Positions 52,862 through 63,351 of a stretch of DNA of 64,000 bases are shown one piece after another. Every line of letters starts with the position of its first letter. Position 1 is the stretch's first letter. Source of the DNA: Nocardioides sp. (lineage in GTDB: Bacteria; Actinomycetota; Actinomycetes; Propionibacteriales; Nocardioidaceae); NCBI RefSeq assembly GCF_030150155.1, contig NZ_JASLGR010000034.1, forward strand, positions 124,001 through 188,000, written 5' to 3'. The notes under the pieces were generated by a model, which had not been told where the DNA came from, did no database searches, and worked only from the letters and a program-made list of their open reading frames with translations. The translations under genes were made by a program, and so were the position numbers.

Positions 52862-54259
52862 TCAGGCCAGGTACGCCCGCAACGCCTCGAGCTGGTCCCC
52901 CGGCACGAACCCGGCGGCCTCCAGCTTGTCCAGGCCCATCACGGAGTTCAGCGGGCGCGGGCTGATCGGCTTGCCCGACTCCAGCGCCCCGGCGAAGTAC
53001 GCCTCCGTCGTCGTCCCGGCCACGTCCTCGCGCGTGCGACCCGACAGCGCGAAGACCTCCGCGGCGATCTGCTGCCACGACAGCGGGTCACCGGAGTTGG
53101 TCACGTTGTAGGTGCCGTACGCCGACCCGGAGCCGACCAGGTGCGCGATCGCCTCGGCCAGCGTGGCGGTGAAGGTCAGACGGCCGATCTGGTCGTCGAC
53201 CACGGACGGCGAGACGCCCTTGGCCGCCAGCGAGGCCATCGTGCGGACGAAGTTGTTGCCCTCGCCGATCACCCAGGAGGTGCGCACGATGTAGTGCCGC
53301 GGGGCGCCAGCGACCGCGAGGTCACCGGCCGCCTTCGACTGGCCGTAGACGCCCAGCGGGGAGAACGCCTCGTCCTCGGTGTGCACCGTGGCGGTGCCGT
53401 CGAAGACGTAGTCGGAGGAGACGTGGACCAGGGTGAGCCGGTGCTCGGCGGCGACCCGGGCCAGCAGCGCTGGGGCGAGGGCGTTGGCGGCCCAGCAGGC
53501 CACCCGTCCCTCGGGCGTCTCGGCGAGGTCCACGGCGGTGTACGCGGCCGCGTTCAGCACGACGGCGTACTCGCTCCAGGGCCACGCCGCCACGGCGGCG
53601 GGCGAGGTGATGTCGAGCTCGTCGAGGTCCACCTGGTCGGCCTCGGGGAAGACCGCGGCCAGGGCGCGGCCGAGCTGGCCGCGGGCTCCGACGATGAGGG
53701 TCTTCTTGGGCTTCATCGCGACGACGTCGCCCAGTCGCGGGTTGCGCTGGTCCTTCTCGGAGATCTCCACCTCGGGCGAGTCCAGCGGGATCGGCCACGG
53801 AATCGCGGCCGTCTCGTCGCCCAGGTACAGCGCCGGGTAGGTCTTCCCGGCGACGAAGTGGTCGTTGACCAGGTAGGAGTAGACGGTGCCGTCCTCCAGC
53901 GCCTGATACGAGTTCCCGACACCGCGCGGCACGAAGACCGCCACGTCGGGGCCGATCTCGATCGAGAAGGTCGCGCCGAACGAGTCACCCTCACGCATGT
54001 CGACCCAGGCGGCGAAGACCCGCCCGGTCGCCACCGAGACGAACTTGTCCCACGGCTCGGTGTGGATGCCGCGGGTGGCGCCGCGGGCGGCGTTGAAGCT
54101 CATGTTGTTCTGCACCGGCCCGAAGTCGGGCAGGCCCAGCGCGGTCATCTTCTCGCGCTGCCAGTTCTCCTTGAACCAGCCGCGGGCATCGCCGTGCACC
54201 GGCAGGGTGACGACGAGGAGCCCGGGGATGTCGGTGCTCTGGACGCTCAGCTCGGTCAT
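52862..54259 (-). CDS. rmlCD: Fused dTDP-4-dehydrorhamnose 3,5-epimerase/reductase (RmlC-RmlD)
   Basis: 465 aa. Residues about 1-180 are RmlC-like (ARGWFKENWQREKM; RGIHTEPWDKFVSVATG with the catalytic His; GVGNSYQALEDGTVYSYLV). From about 183 an RmlD domain follows (TLIVGARGQLGRAL; SSDYVFDG; YGQSKAAGD with Tyr-x3-Lys). One protein can thus make dTDP-L-rhamnose from the 4-keto sugar. The gene lies 4 nt downstream of rmlB on the same strand. Confidence 0.9.
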   Translation of the reverse strand: MTELSVQSTDIPGLLVVTLPVHGDARGWFKENWQREKMTALGLPDFGPVQNNMSFNAARGATRGIHTEPWDKFVSVATGRVFAAWVDMREGDSFGATFSIEIGPDVAVFVPRGVGNSYQALEDGTVYSYLVNDHFVAGKTYPALYLGDETAAIPWPIPLDSPEVEISEKDQRNPRLGDVVAMKPKKTLIVGARGQLGRALAAVFPEADQVDLDELDITSPAAVAAWPWSEYAVVLNAAAYTAVDLAETPEGRVACWAANALAPALLARVAAEHRLTLVHVSSDYVFDGTATVHTEDEAFSPLGVYGQSKAAGDLAVAGAPRHYIVRTSWVIGEGNNFVRTMASLAAKGVSPSVVDDQIGRLTFTATLAEAIAHLVGSGSAYGTYNVTNSGDPLSWQQIAAEVFALSGRTREDVAGTTTEAYFAGALESGKPISPRPLNSVMGLDKLEAAGFVPGDQLEALRAYLA

Positions 54260-54263
54260 CGGC

Positions 54264-56205
<1,942 letters not shown>

Positions 56206-56223
56206 GCGCTCGGGCGGGCTGCC

Positions 56224-56598
56224 TCAGCAGCAGTCGGCGTCGGCGCGACCGAAGTCGTCCTCGAGGCGGACGATGTCGTCCTCGCCGACGTAGGAGCCGC
56301 GCATCACCTCGACGATGATCAGCTCCTCGTCGTGGGCGTTGCCGATCCGATGCGGAATCCCGATCGGTACGTCGACACAGCCGCCGGTGCCGGCGACGAC
56401 CGTCTCGCCGTCCACGACGCAGGTCGCGGTCCCGGCGGCGACCACCCAGTGCTCCCCGCGGAAGGCGTGGGTCTGGTACGACAGCCGCGAGTGCGGCTTC
56501 ACCCGGATCTGCTTGACCTTGTAGCCCTCACCGATGGCAAGGACCTCCCAGCTGCCCCACGGGCGCTCGGCCGCGTCCCCGATCTCATCTCCCAGCAC
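56224..56598 (-). CDS. Stand-alone cupin, phosphomannose isomerase type II C-terminal-like
   Basis: 124 aa, GTG start with TAGGGT 6 nt upstream. PWGSWEVLAIGEGYKVKQIRVKP and SRLSYQTHAFRGEHWVVAAG are the metal-binding cupin of ManC-type enzymes (His, Glu, His). As a single domain it could isomerise mannose-6-phosphate or a related sugar phosphate. It ends in Cys-Cys. Confidence 0.8.
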   Translation of the reverse strand: MLGDEIGDAAERPWGSWEVLAIGEGYKVKQIRVKPHSRLSYQTHAFRGEHWVVAAGTATCVVDGETVVAGTGGCVDVPIGIPHRIGNAHDEELIIVEVMRGSYVGEDDIVRLEDDFGRADADCC

Positions 56599-56615
56599 GG
56601 CGAAACCCTAAGGGA

Positions 56616-56897
56616 TCAACGCCGCCGCAGGGACGCCATTGCCGGACGAACATCCGCCAAGTAGACGAACGCTGCGATGGTGAGCGCAAGATTGACGAGT
56701 CCGGGCACGACCGGGAAGACCTGGAGCAGGGCCGCGATGCCGGTCACGGCGACCCAGCCGCCCTTCGACCACTTGTCCGCAGCGCGGTAGTGCTCCTCGG
56801 ACCACAGCAGCGAGTTGATGAAGGCGAACAGCTTCACCGCCAGCAGCACGAAGTAGACGACCAGCGCGACGTAGTGCGGCAGCCCCAGGAGATCCAT
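56616..56897 (-). CDS. DUF2516 family membrane protein
   Basis: 93 aa. Two or three hydrophobic helices (VALVVYFVLLAVKLFAFINSLLW; WVAVTGIAALLQVFPVVPGLV) fit DUF2516, an actinobacterial family of unknown function. TAGGAT lies 7 nt before the ATG, a leaderless layout. Confidence 0.8.
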   Translation of the reverse strand: MDLLGLPHYVALVVYFVLLAVKLFAFINSLLWSEEHYRAADKWSKGGWVAVTGIAALLQVFPVVPGLVNLALTIAAFVYLADVRPAMASLRRR

Positions 56898-56913
56898 AGC
56901 GGCGATCCTACGG

Positions 56914-57846
56914 TCAGATCGTGGCGCGGATCTCGCCTACCGGCACACCGCCGCCGGTGAGGACGTGGCGGCCGAGCTCGTCGACCGTCTCGTCGTCCAC
57001 GCCGAGGGAGCGCAGCAGCGCCGACATCACGATCGGGCGGGCCCGGTCGGCGCCGTCGTCGATCTTGAGGGCGGCGGTCCGGCCGTCGGGCAGCGCCACC
57101 ACGTAGACCGCTTCGGCGCCGAACTTCCCGATCGCTCCAGGCAGGGCGGTGAGCAACCGGAGCTCGTCGCGCCGGGTGCCCGAGACCAGCTCGGGATGGC
57201 GCCGGATGGCCTCACCGATTCGGGCGGCGTCGCCCTCGGTGGCCAGCGCGATCGTGCGGTAGGCCCGGGCCAGGGCGACCAGCGAGACCGAGAACAGCGG
57301 GGCGCCGCAGCCGTCGATGGTGACCTGGGCCTGCTCGCCGGTGAACGCCTCGAAGCCCCGCAGGAGGCCGAGCTGGAGCGGGTGGTCGGTCTCGAAGTAG
57401 CCCGACAGCTGCCAGTCCCGGGCGACGCAGGTCGCCAGCATCGCGGCGTGCTTGCCCGAGCAGTTCTGCGCGATCCGGCTGGGCTCGCGGCCCTCGCGCA
57501 CCCACGCGTCACGCTCGGCCGGGTCGTAGGGCCAGTCGGTGATGTTGCCGAGCGCCTGCTCGGAGAGCCCGGCGCTGCCGAGGAGCTCGCGGACCCCGGC
57601 GAGGTGGATCTCCTCCCCCGAGTGCGAGGCGCACGCCAGGGCGAGCAGGTGCGGCGGCAGGTCGAGGCCGAGCCCGAGCATCGCCAGCGCCTGGAGCGGC
57701 TTGTTCGCCGAGCGCGGCAGGAACGGTGCCGTCGGGTCTCCGACGGAGCGCTCGACCTCGCCCGCAGCGTTCAACGTCACCGCCGAGCCGTAGTGGTGAC
57801 CCTCGACGAACCCCGACCTGATGATCTCTGCGACAACCTCACTCAC
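56914..57846 (-). CDS. L-asparaginase II-type asparaginase (PF06089)
   Basis: 310 aa, GTG start. SGFVEGHHYGSAV near the N-terminus, RSANKPLQALAML, CASHSGEEIHLAGV, CSGKHAAMLATCV and TIDGCGAPLFSVSLV are characteristic of the family. It hydrolyses asparagine to aspartate. The start is 6 nt from TAGGGT, which overlaps the -10 box of the divergent cysC fusion. Confidence 0.88.
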   Translation of the reverse strand: MSEVVAEIIRSGFVEGHHYGSAVTLNAAGEVERSVGDPTAPFLPRSANKPLQALAMLGLGLDLPPHLLALACASHSGEEIHLAGVRELLGSAGLSEQALGNITDWPYDPAERDAWVREGREPSRIAQNCSGKHAAMLATCVARDWQLSGYFETDHPLQLGLLRGFEAFTGEQAQVTIDGCGAPLFSVSLVALARAYRTIALATEGDAARIGEAIRRHPELVSGTRRDELRLLTALPGAIGKFGAEAVYVVALPDGRTAALKIDDGADRARPIVMSALLRSLGVDDETVDELGRHVLTGGGVPVGEIRATI

Positions 57847-57852
57847 CGCTCC

Positions 57853-57862
57853 ACCCTAAGAT
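57853..57862. promoter_or_regulatory. Overlapping divergent -10 boxes of asparaginase and cysC fusion
   Basis: ACCCTA (57853-57858, TAGGGT on the minus strand) and TAAGAT (57857-57862) share two bases. They lie 6 and 7 nt from their GTG starts; the whole divergent gap is 23 bp. Confidence 0.6.
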
Positions 57863-57869
57863 CTGGGGC

Positions 57870-59306
57870 GTGAATCAGATCCATCCGGACCAGGCCACCA
57901 TCGATGACCTCACCCTGGCGGCCGCCGGACTGATCCCTGGACCGGTGCCCGGCACCGAGGGGGTCGAGCTGGTCGACGAGGAGGGCGCACCGCTGGTGCT
58001 CGACGTCCTCCCGGCCGCTCCCGCCCGGGTGGCGCTGGTCGGGCACCTGCGTGACCGCAAGGCGACGCTGGCCGCGCTGGCCGCGCTTGCCGACGGGACC
58101 ACGGCGCTGCCGATCCGGGCCGACGACCCGCGTCTGGCGGCCGTGCTCGCTCAGCTGGGCTCGCCCGAGGTGGTGACCGCGTCGCCGAAGCCGAGCGGCG
58201 GCCTGGTGGTCTTCTTCACCGGCCTGTCCGGCTCGGGCAAGTCGACGATCGCCCGGTCCCTGATGGCCTCCTACGACGCCGAGGGGGCGCTCTACACCTC
58301 CCTGGACGGCGATGTCGTACGCCGCAACCTCTCCGCCGGGCTGACCTTCAGCCGCGAGGACCGGGAGACCAACATCCGCCGGATCGGCTGGGTCGCCGCC
58401 GAGATCGCCCGCAACGGCGGCACCGCGATCTGCTCCCCGATCGCACCGTTCGACGAGACCCGCCGCGACGTCCGCCGGATGGCCGAGGAGGCCGGTGCCC
58501 GCTTCGTGCTGGTCCACGTCGCCACCCCGCTGGCCGAGTGCGAGCGCCGCGACCGCAAGGGCCTGTACGCCAAGGCCCGCGCCGGGCAGATCCCCGAGTT
58601 CACCGGGATCTCCTCGCCCTACGAGGAGCCGACCGACGCCGACCTGGTGATCAACACGGTCGACGTCCCCGTCGACGACGCCGTCGCGCAGGTGCGGGCC
58701 CTGATCGCTGCCACGCCAGTGGTCGGTACGTCGGCCACGGAGGGCTCCGGGGCGGTGTCCGGCTCCACCGGGCCGCTGAAGGTGCTCTTCGTCTGCACCG
58801 CCAACATCTGCCGCAGCCCGTTCATGGAGCTGACCGCCCGAGCGATGGCGACCCGGGCCGCCGGGGCCTCTGAGGCCGCCCCGATCGTGTTCGACTCCGC
58901 CGGCACGCTCGGCTTCGAGGCCCACGAGATGGACCCCACGATGGCCGCCACCCTCGACGGCATCAGCGCCGGCGACTTCCGCAGCAAGCCGCTCACCCGC
59001 GCGCTGCTGGAGGAGGCCGACCTGGTGCTGACCGCCGAGGCCGGCCACCGCACCCGGATCCTCGACGACCACCCCACCCTGTTCCGCAAGGTGCTGAGCC
59101 TGGGTCAGGCTGCCGATGGCGTGGAGCGGCTCGAGCCGGGGCTGGGCCGTGACGACGTACTCGCACAGCTGGCGCGGCATCGGGGCGCGGCGGGCAGCGA
59201 GAACGACATCGCGGACCCGTATCGGCGCGGTCCGGAGGCGGCACGGGCGTGCGCCGCGGAGATCACCCGCCGGCTCGGCGTGGTGATCCCGGCGCTGCTG
59301 CGCTGA
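57870..59306 (+). CDS. cysC: Adenylyl-sulfate kinase (CysC) fused to a low-molecular-weight protein tyrosine phosphatase
   Basis: 478 aa, GTG start. Residues about 1-105 are an N-terminal domain I do not recognise with certainty. The APS kinase domain follows (Walker A GLSGSGKST, LDGDVVRRNLSAGLTFSREDRETNIRR, IAPFDETRRDVR, YAKARAGQIPEFTGISSPYE). After a short linker, from about residue 306, comes a low-Mr phosphatase domain with the P-loop CTANICRS (CX5R) and the DPY acid loop in NDIADPYRRG. All catalytic motifs of both parts look intact. The kinase makes PAPS. The phosphatase is of the Wzb/Etp kind that often controls polysaccharide export. Confidence 0.85.
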   Translation: MNQIHPDQATIDDLTLAAAGLIPGPVPGTEGVELVDEEGAPLVLDVLPAAPARVALVGHLRDRKATLAALAALADGTTALPIRADDPRLAAVLAQLGSPEVVTASPKPSGGLVVFFTGLSGSGKSTIARSLMASYDAEGALYTSLDGDVVRRNLSAGLTFSREDRETNIRRIGWVAAEIARNGGTAICSPIAPFDETRRDVRRMAEEAGARFVLVHVATPLAECERRDRKGLYAKARAGQIPEFTGISSPYEEPTDADLVINTVDVPVDDAVAQVRALIAATPVVGTSATEGSGAVSGSTGPLKVLFVCTANICRSPFMELTARAMATRAAGASEAAPIVFDSAGTLGFEAHEMDPTMAATLDGISAGDFRSKPLTRALLEEADLVLTAEAGHRTRILDDHPTLFRKVLSLGQAADGVERLEPGLGRDDVLAQLARHRGAAGSENDIADPYRRGPEAARACAAEITRRLGVVIPALLR

Positions 59307-59516
59307 GCAACCTCCGCGCACCTCGACGCGCGCTCGCTGAGGCTGGGCGCAGCCCTAGCTGGGCCGGGGCGAGTGCCGCTCCAGGTGCGGGCAGGCAGTC
59401 CCGTACTTCCGTCGACAGTCGGCCTTGCGGCGCCACTTCCGATACCAACGCATGCGTCAGAGTCTGGGCGTCGAAAGTGACGCGTGGGTGTCGACTTGTA
59501 TTCGACGCCTTTGCTG
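59307..59516. other. Non-coding stretch after the cysC fusion
   Basis: No convincing gene, hairpin or repeat. The part around 59430-59530 is less GC-rich than its surroundings. The only candidate gene in the 475-bp gap is the small reverse-strand one at 59517-59687; 59688-59781 holds the cysQ promoter (TAGGGT at 59769-59774). Confidence 0.5.
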
Positions 59517-59687
59517 TTACTCGATTGTGGATTTGAGGGTCCTGGGACGCTGCTCCGCCACCAGCGTTCGGTCTAGCCCACCCCGGGGCTCTGGACCAGC
59601 CAACGTCCTGCCGCAGAGCAGTCCGATGACAGCAGCAGTGCAGCACCACAGTCCGAGCCCCACGAGGGCTACCGCGATGATCACCAT
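59517..59687 (-). CDS. Candidate 56-aa single-pass membrane peptide
   Basis: ATG at 59685-59687 follows GAAGG with 8 nt spacing; TAA stop. It begins with a hydrophobic helix (MVIIAVALVGLGLWCCTAAV) containing two cysteines, then a basic, polar tail with PEPRGGLDRTL. No family is recognised. It is the only open frame in the gap with a Shine-Dalgarno. Confidence 0.4.
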   Translation of the reverse strand: MVIIAVALVGLGLWCCTAAVIGLLCGRTLAGPEPRGGLDRTLVAEQRPRTLKSTIE

Positions 59688-59781
59688 GACGGCACCTTCG
59701 GCCCGACGTCGCGACAGGTGAGCCGATCACCGCAGATCACGCCACCGGTCTATGCCACCCGATGTCGGTAGGGTGACGCCC

Positions 59782-60552
59782 GTGCCTGACTCAGTGCCCG
59801 ACTTCGCCTCCGACCACGACCTCGCCGCCTGGCTCGCCACGCAGGCCGGCGAGAGGCTGCTCTCCGTGCGTGCCGACTCCGGCCTGGAGGGCAAGGAGCT
59901 CAAGGACGCCGGCGACCAGGCCGCCCAGGTCGTCCTGGCCGACCTGCTGGCCGCGTTCGCACCCGAGGACGCCGTGCTCTCCGAGGAGGCCGCCGACTCC
60001 CCCGCCCGGCTCAGTGCCGAGCGGGTCTGGATCATCGACCCGGTCGACGGCACCCGCGAGTTCTCCGAGCCGCCGCGCGAGGACTGGGCGGTGCACGTCG
60101 CACTGTGGCAGTCCGGCGAGCTGGTCGCGGGCGCGGTGGCCCAGCCCGCCCTGGGCGAGGTCTTCACCACCGGCCCCGGCGCCCCGGTCGTCCCGGCCCG
60201 CACCGAGGGCCCGATCCGGATCGCCGTCTCCCGCTCGCGGCCGCCGGCCTTCGTCGCGCCGCTGGTCGAGGCACTCGGCGCCGAGGTGGTCCCGATGGGC
60301 TCGGCCGGGATCAAGGCCCTCTCCGTGGTCCGCGACGTCACCGACGTCTACGTGCACGCCGGCGGCCAGTACGAGTGGGACTCGGCCGCCCCGGTGGCCG
60401 TGGCTCGCGCCGCGGGGCTGCACACCAGCCGGGTGGACGGGTCGGAGCTGATCTACAACCAGTCCTCGCCGTACCTCCCCGACTTGCTGGTCTGCCGCCC
60501 GGAGTTCGCCGAGCGGGTCTTGGGCATCCTCGCCGGGCTCGACCTGCCCTGA
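59782..60552 (+). CDS. cysQ: 3'(2'),5'-bisphosphate nucleotidase CysQ/inositol monophosphatase family
   Basis: 256 aa, GTG start with TAGGGT 7 nt upstream. The metal-binding IMPase motifs are LSEEAADSP and WIIDPVDGTREFSE; the second is GGQYEWDSAAPVAVARAAG near the C-terminus. CysQ removes the 3'-phosphate from PAP or PAPS. Its place behind the APS kinase fusion supports this over an inositol role. Confidence 0.85.
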   Translation: MPDSVPDFASDHDLAAWLATQAGERLLSVRADSGLEGKELKDAGDQAAQVVLADLLAAFAPEDAVLSEEAADSPARLSAERVWIIDPVDGTREFSEPPREDWAVHVALWQSGELVAGAVAQPALGEVFTTGPGAPVVPARTEGPIRIAVSRSRPPAFVAPLVEALGAEVVPMGSAGIKALSVVRDVTDVYVHAGGQYEWDSAAPVAVARAAGLHTSRVDGSELIYNQSSPYLPDLLVCRPEFAERVLGILAGLDLP

Positions 60553-60577
60553 CGGCCCGGCGTCCTAGACTCCCAGC

Positions 60578-61744
60578 GTGAAGATCGCGATCGCCGGAAC
60601 CGGCTACGTAGGCCTGAGCAACGCCGTCATCCTCGCCCAGCACCACGAGGTCTGGGCCCTGGACCTCTCCGCGGAGAAGGTGGCGACGATCAACGACCGG
60701 CGCTCGCCGATCGAGGACGCCGAGCTCGACGAGTACCTCGCCACCCGAGACCTCACCCTGACCGCGACCCTGGACAAGGAGGCGGCCTACACCGGCGCGT
60801 CGTTCGTCGTGATCGCGACGCCGACGGACTACGACGAGCGCACCAACTACTTCAACACCGCCTCGGTGGAGTCGGTGATCGCCGACGTCCTCACGATCGC
60901 CCCCGACGCGACGATGATCATCAAGTCCACCGTCCCGGTCGGCTTCACCGAGCGGATGCGCACCGAGCACCCGGACGCCTCGATCATCTTCAGCCCGGAG
61001 TTCCTGCGCGAGGGCCGGGCGCTCTACGACAACCTGCACCCGAGCCGGATCGTGGTCGGCTCGCTCAGCCCCGAGGGCAAGCAGTTCGCCGACCTGCTAC
61101 TCGAGGGCGCGATCGACGACGACGTCCCGGTGCTGTTCACGAACCCCACCGAGGCCGAGGCGATCAAGCTGTTCGCCAACACCTACCTCGCACTCCGGGT
61201 CGCCTACTTCAACGAGCTCGACACGTACGCCGCCCTGCACGGGCTCGACAGTGCGCAGATCATCGAGGGCGTCGGCCTCGACCCCCGGATCGGGTCGCAC
61301 TACAACAACCCGTCGTTCGGGTACGGCGGCTACTGCCTGCCCAAGGACACCAAGCAGCTCCAGGCGAACTACCGCAACGTGCCGCAGAACCTGATCAGCG
61401 CGATCGTGGAGGCGAACACCACCCGCAAGGACTTCATCGCCGAGGACATCCTGCGCCGCAAGCCCGCCGTGGTCGGGGTCTACCGGCTGATCATGAAGGC
61501 CGGCTCGGACAACTTCCGGATGAGCTCCATCCAGGGCGTGATGAAGCGGATCAAGGCCAAGGGCGTCGAGGTCGTGATCTACGAACCGGCGATGACCGAG
61601 GACACCTTCTTCCACTCCGAGGTGATCCGCGACCTCGACGAGTTCAAGGCCCGCGCCGACGTGATCATCGCCAACCGCCGCACCGACGTGCTCGACGACG
61701 TGGCCGAGAAGGTCTACACCCGGGACATCTACGGCCGCGACTGA
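60578..61744 (+). CDS. ugd: UDP-glucose 6-dehydrogenase (nucleotide sugar dehydrogenase)
   Basis: 388 aa, same length as E. coli Ugd. NAD motif [72 protein letters not shown] and catalytic cysteine loop [14 protein letters not shown]. It oxidises UDP-glucose to UDP-glucuronate. GTG start with TAGACT 6 nt upstream. A repeat array begins 1 nt after the stop. Confidence 0.93.
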   Translation: MKIAIAGTGYVGLSNAVILAQHHEVWALDLSAEKVATINDRRSPIEDAELDEYLATRDLTLTATLDKEAAYTGASFVVIATPTDYDERTNYFNTASVESVIADVLTIAPDATMIIKSTVPVGFTERMRTEHPDASIIFSPEFLREGRALYDNLHPSRIVVGSLSPEGKQFADLLLEGAIDDDVPVLFTNPTEAEAIKLFANTYLALRVAYFNELDTYAALHGLDSAQIIEGVGLDPRIGSHYNNPSFGYGGYCLPKDTKQLQANYRNVPQNLISAIVEANTTRKDFIAEDILRRKPAVVGVYRLIMKAGSDNFRMSSIQGVMKRIKAKGVEVVIYEPAMTEDTFFHSEVIRDLDEFKARADVIIANRRTDVLDDVAEKVYTRDIYGRD

Positions 61745-61745
61745 C

Positions 61746-61833
61746 CGACTTCCGGGTTCACCACGCGCGAGATCCGGGTTCACCACCGCCGACTTCCGGG
61801 TTCACCACGCGCGAGATCCGGGTTCCGCACCGT
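61746..61833 (+). repeat. 22-bp repeat array, four direct units
   Basis: Units at 61746, 61768, 61790 and 61812, each 22 bp, alternating the GACTTCC and GAGATCC variants. A partial fifth (CGAGATCCC) follows. It looks like the direct half of the 177-bp arrays without the inverted arm. Confidence 0.9.
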
Positions 61834-61864
61834 CGAGATCCCACGTCGCAACGTCCCCTGCTCG

Positions 61865-61888
61865 CTCTCTAAAAATGTTAGAGTAGTT
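61865..61888 (+). promoter_or_regulatory. Palindromic promoter-operator of the AlbA_2 regulator gene
   Basis: CTCTAA (61867-61872) and TTAGAG (61878-61883) form an inverted pair. The right arm continues as TTAGAGTAGTT (61878-61888), which recurs at 63331-63341 downstream of the gene. TAGAGT inside it is a good -10 box, 6 nt from the ATG. Confidence 0.6.
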
Positions 61889-61890
61889 CG

Positions 61891-63300
61891 ATGTACGGCG
61901 CCGAGGTCGACCAACTGATCGCCAGCCACCCTGCCGATTTGATCAGCGCCTTGGCGGCACTCCCCGAGGGCCAATGGTTCGAGCGAAAGTCGGGACGGAT
62001 CAAGCCTCGCGACCTCGCCAAGGTCGAGGTCGCGATGGCCAATGCCGAAGGCGGCTGCATCGTCATCGGAGTCCATGACGGAAGATTCGACCCTGCCACC
62101 GCACCTCAGATCAACGACCTGCGCCAAGCCGCCATCGAGTTCACACGACCGCCCGTCCGCGCCCGCCTCGAGCAGATCGACCTCGACCAGGAAGACGCTC
62201 ACGGCAGCCTGCTCATCGTCCGAGTCGACCCCGGCGACCACGTTCACGAGTTGGATAATGGAGATGCGTTCCTGCGCGTCGGGGACGAATCGAAGCGCCT
62301 GGGGTTCACACTGCGCCAGGAACTCGAGTTCGATCGGGGCGCTGCGCCGTTTGACGGCACACCCGTGTCGGCGATTCTCGCCGATGTCGACACCGCCCCA
62401 GCGAGGGCGTACCAGGAGCAGCTCGGCTCGTCCTCCGTCCCCGACATGCTCGCCGCCCGCGGACTGACTGGACTCAACGGGGAGTTGACTGTAGCCGCGT
62501 ATCTGCTTTTCGCGGATCATCCGCAGCGAAAGTACCCCCACGCCCTGGTCCGCGTGCTGCGATATCACGACATCGAACGAGGGTCCGGTCGCGGCCAGAA
62601 CCTCGATGACGCCTCGGACATCCGGTGCGAAGGCTCTATCCCCCAACAGATCGAGCAAGCACGCGAGGTAATCGCCCGCCTCGTCCCCACGCGCCGCGCC
62701 CTCGGCGATCAAGGACGCTTCGCTGGTCACCCGATCATCCCCGAGGATGCCTGGCTGGAGGGCCTGGTCAACGCCGTCATCCACCGGTCCTACAGCGCCG
62801 CCGGTGATCACATCCGGGTTGAGATCTTTCCCAATCGGATCGAAATCTCGAGCCCGGGCCGGTTCCCAGGCTTGGGAAACCCAGATAGTCCACTCGAAAT
62901 CCGGCGCTATGCCCGCAACCCCCGGATCGCCCGTGTCTGCGCGGATCTCGGCTTCGCTCAAGAGCTGGGCGAGGGAATCCGTCGCATCTTCGACGAGATG
63001 CAAAGCCGAGGGCTGGTCGACCCGATCTACACCCAGACCCAGACATCGGTGCGCCTCGTTCTCTCGGCTACCGATGCCATCCCCCAGGCCCTCCGCGACG
63101 AGCTGGCACCGGGGGCGTTACGTTTGCTGGACACCATTCGCCCCGTCGGCCGCCCCCTCGGAACAGGACAGATCGAGGAGTTGTCCGGGCTGACGCGGCC
63201 TACCGTGATCCGCCACCTCAATGCCTTACGAGAGGCCGGTCTCGTTCGATGGGAGGGCCAATCCTCCCGTGACCCGAGGGCAGTCTGGGAGGTCCTCTAA
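61891..63300 (+). CDS. AlbA_2/Schlafen-like domain and HATPase_c_4 transcriptional regulator
   Basis: 469 aa, probably leaderless ATG. N-terminal AlbA_2 (Schlafen-like) domain: WFERKSGRIKPRDLAKVEVAMANAEGG. Middle ATPase-like domain: LEGLVNAVIHRSYSAAGD, IFPNRIEISSPGRF, GEGIRRIFDEM (HATPase_c_4). The C-terminus (about 405-469) is a winged helix (IEELSGLTRPTVIRHLNALREAGLV). Such proteins are often regulators near mobile or defence genes. Codon use is less GC-rich than in the neighbours, suggesting transfer. The palindromes on both sides fit autoregulation. Confidence 0.8.
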   Translation: MYGAEVDQLIASHPADLISALAALPEGQWFERKSGRIKPRDLAKVEVAMANAEGGCIVIGVHDGRFDPATAPQINDLRQAAIEFTRPPVRARLEQIDLDQEDAHGSLLIVRVDPGDHVHELDNGDAFLRVGDESKRLGFTLRQELEFDRGAAPFDGTPVSAILADVDTAPARAYQEQLGSSSVPDMLAARGLTGLNGELTVAAYLLFADHPQRKYPHALVRVLRYHDIERGSGRGQNLDDASDIRCEGSIPQQIEQAREVIARLVPTRRALGDQGRFAGHPIIPEDAWLEGLVNAVIHRSYSAAGDHIRVEIFPNRIEISSPGRFPGLGNPDSPLEIRRYARNPRIARVCADLGFAQELGEGIRRIFDEMQSRGLVDPIYTQTQTSVRLVLSATDAIPQALRDELAPGALRLLDTIRPVGRPLGTGQIEELSGLTRPTVIRHLNALREAGLVRWEGQSSRDPRAVWEVL

Positions 63301-63351
63301 CTACTCTCAATTACTCTAACACTAAAATTTTTAGAGTAGTTGAGAGTAGTT
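63299..63351. repeat. 53-bp AT-rich palindrome between convergent stop codons
   Basis: The left arm 63299-63319 and the right arm 63331-63351 match as reverse complements at 20 of 21 positions, with an 11-nt loop. Each arm is itself two tandem copies of an ACTCTMA-like motif. It overlaps the stop codons of both convergent genes. Confidence 0.8.
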
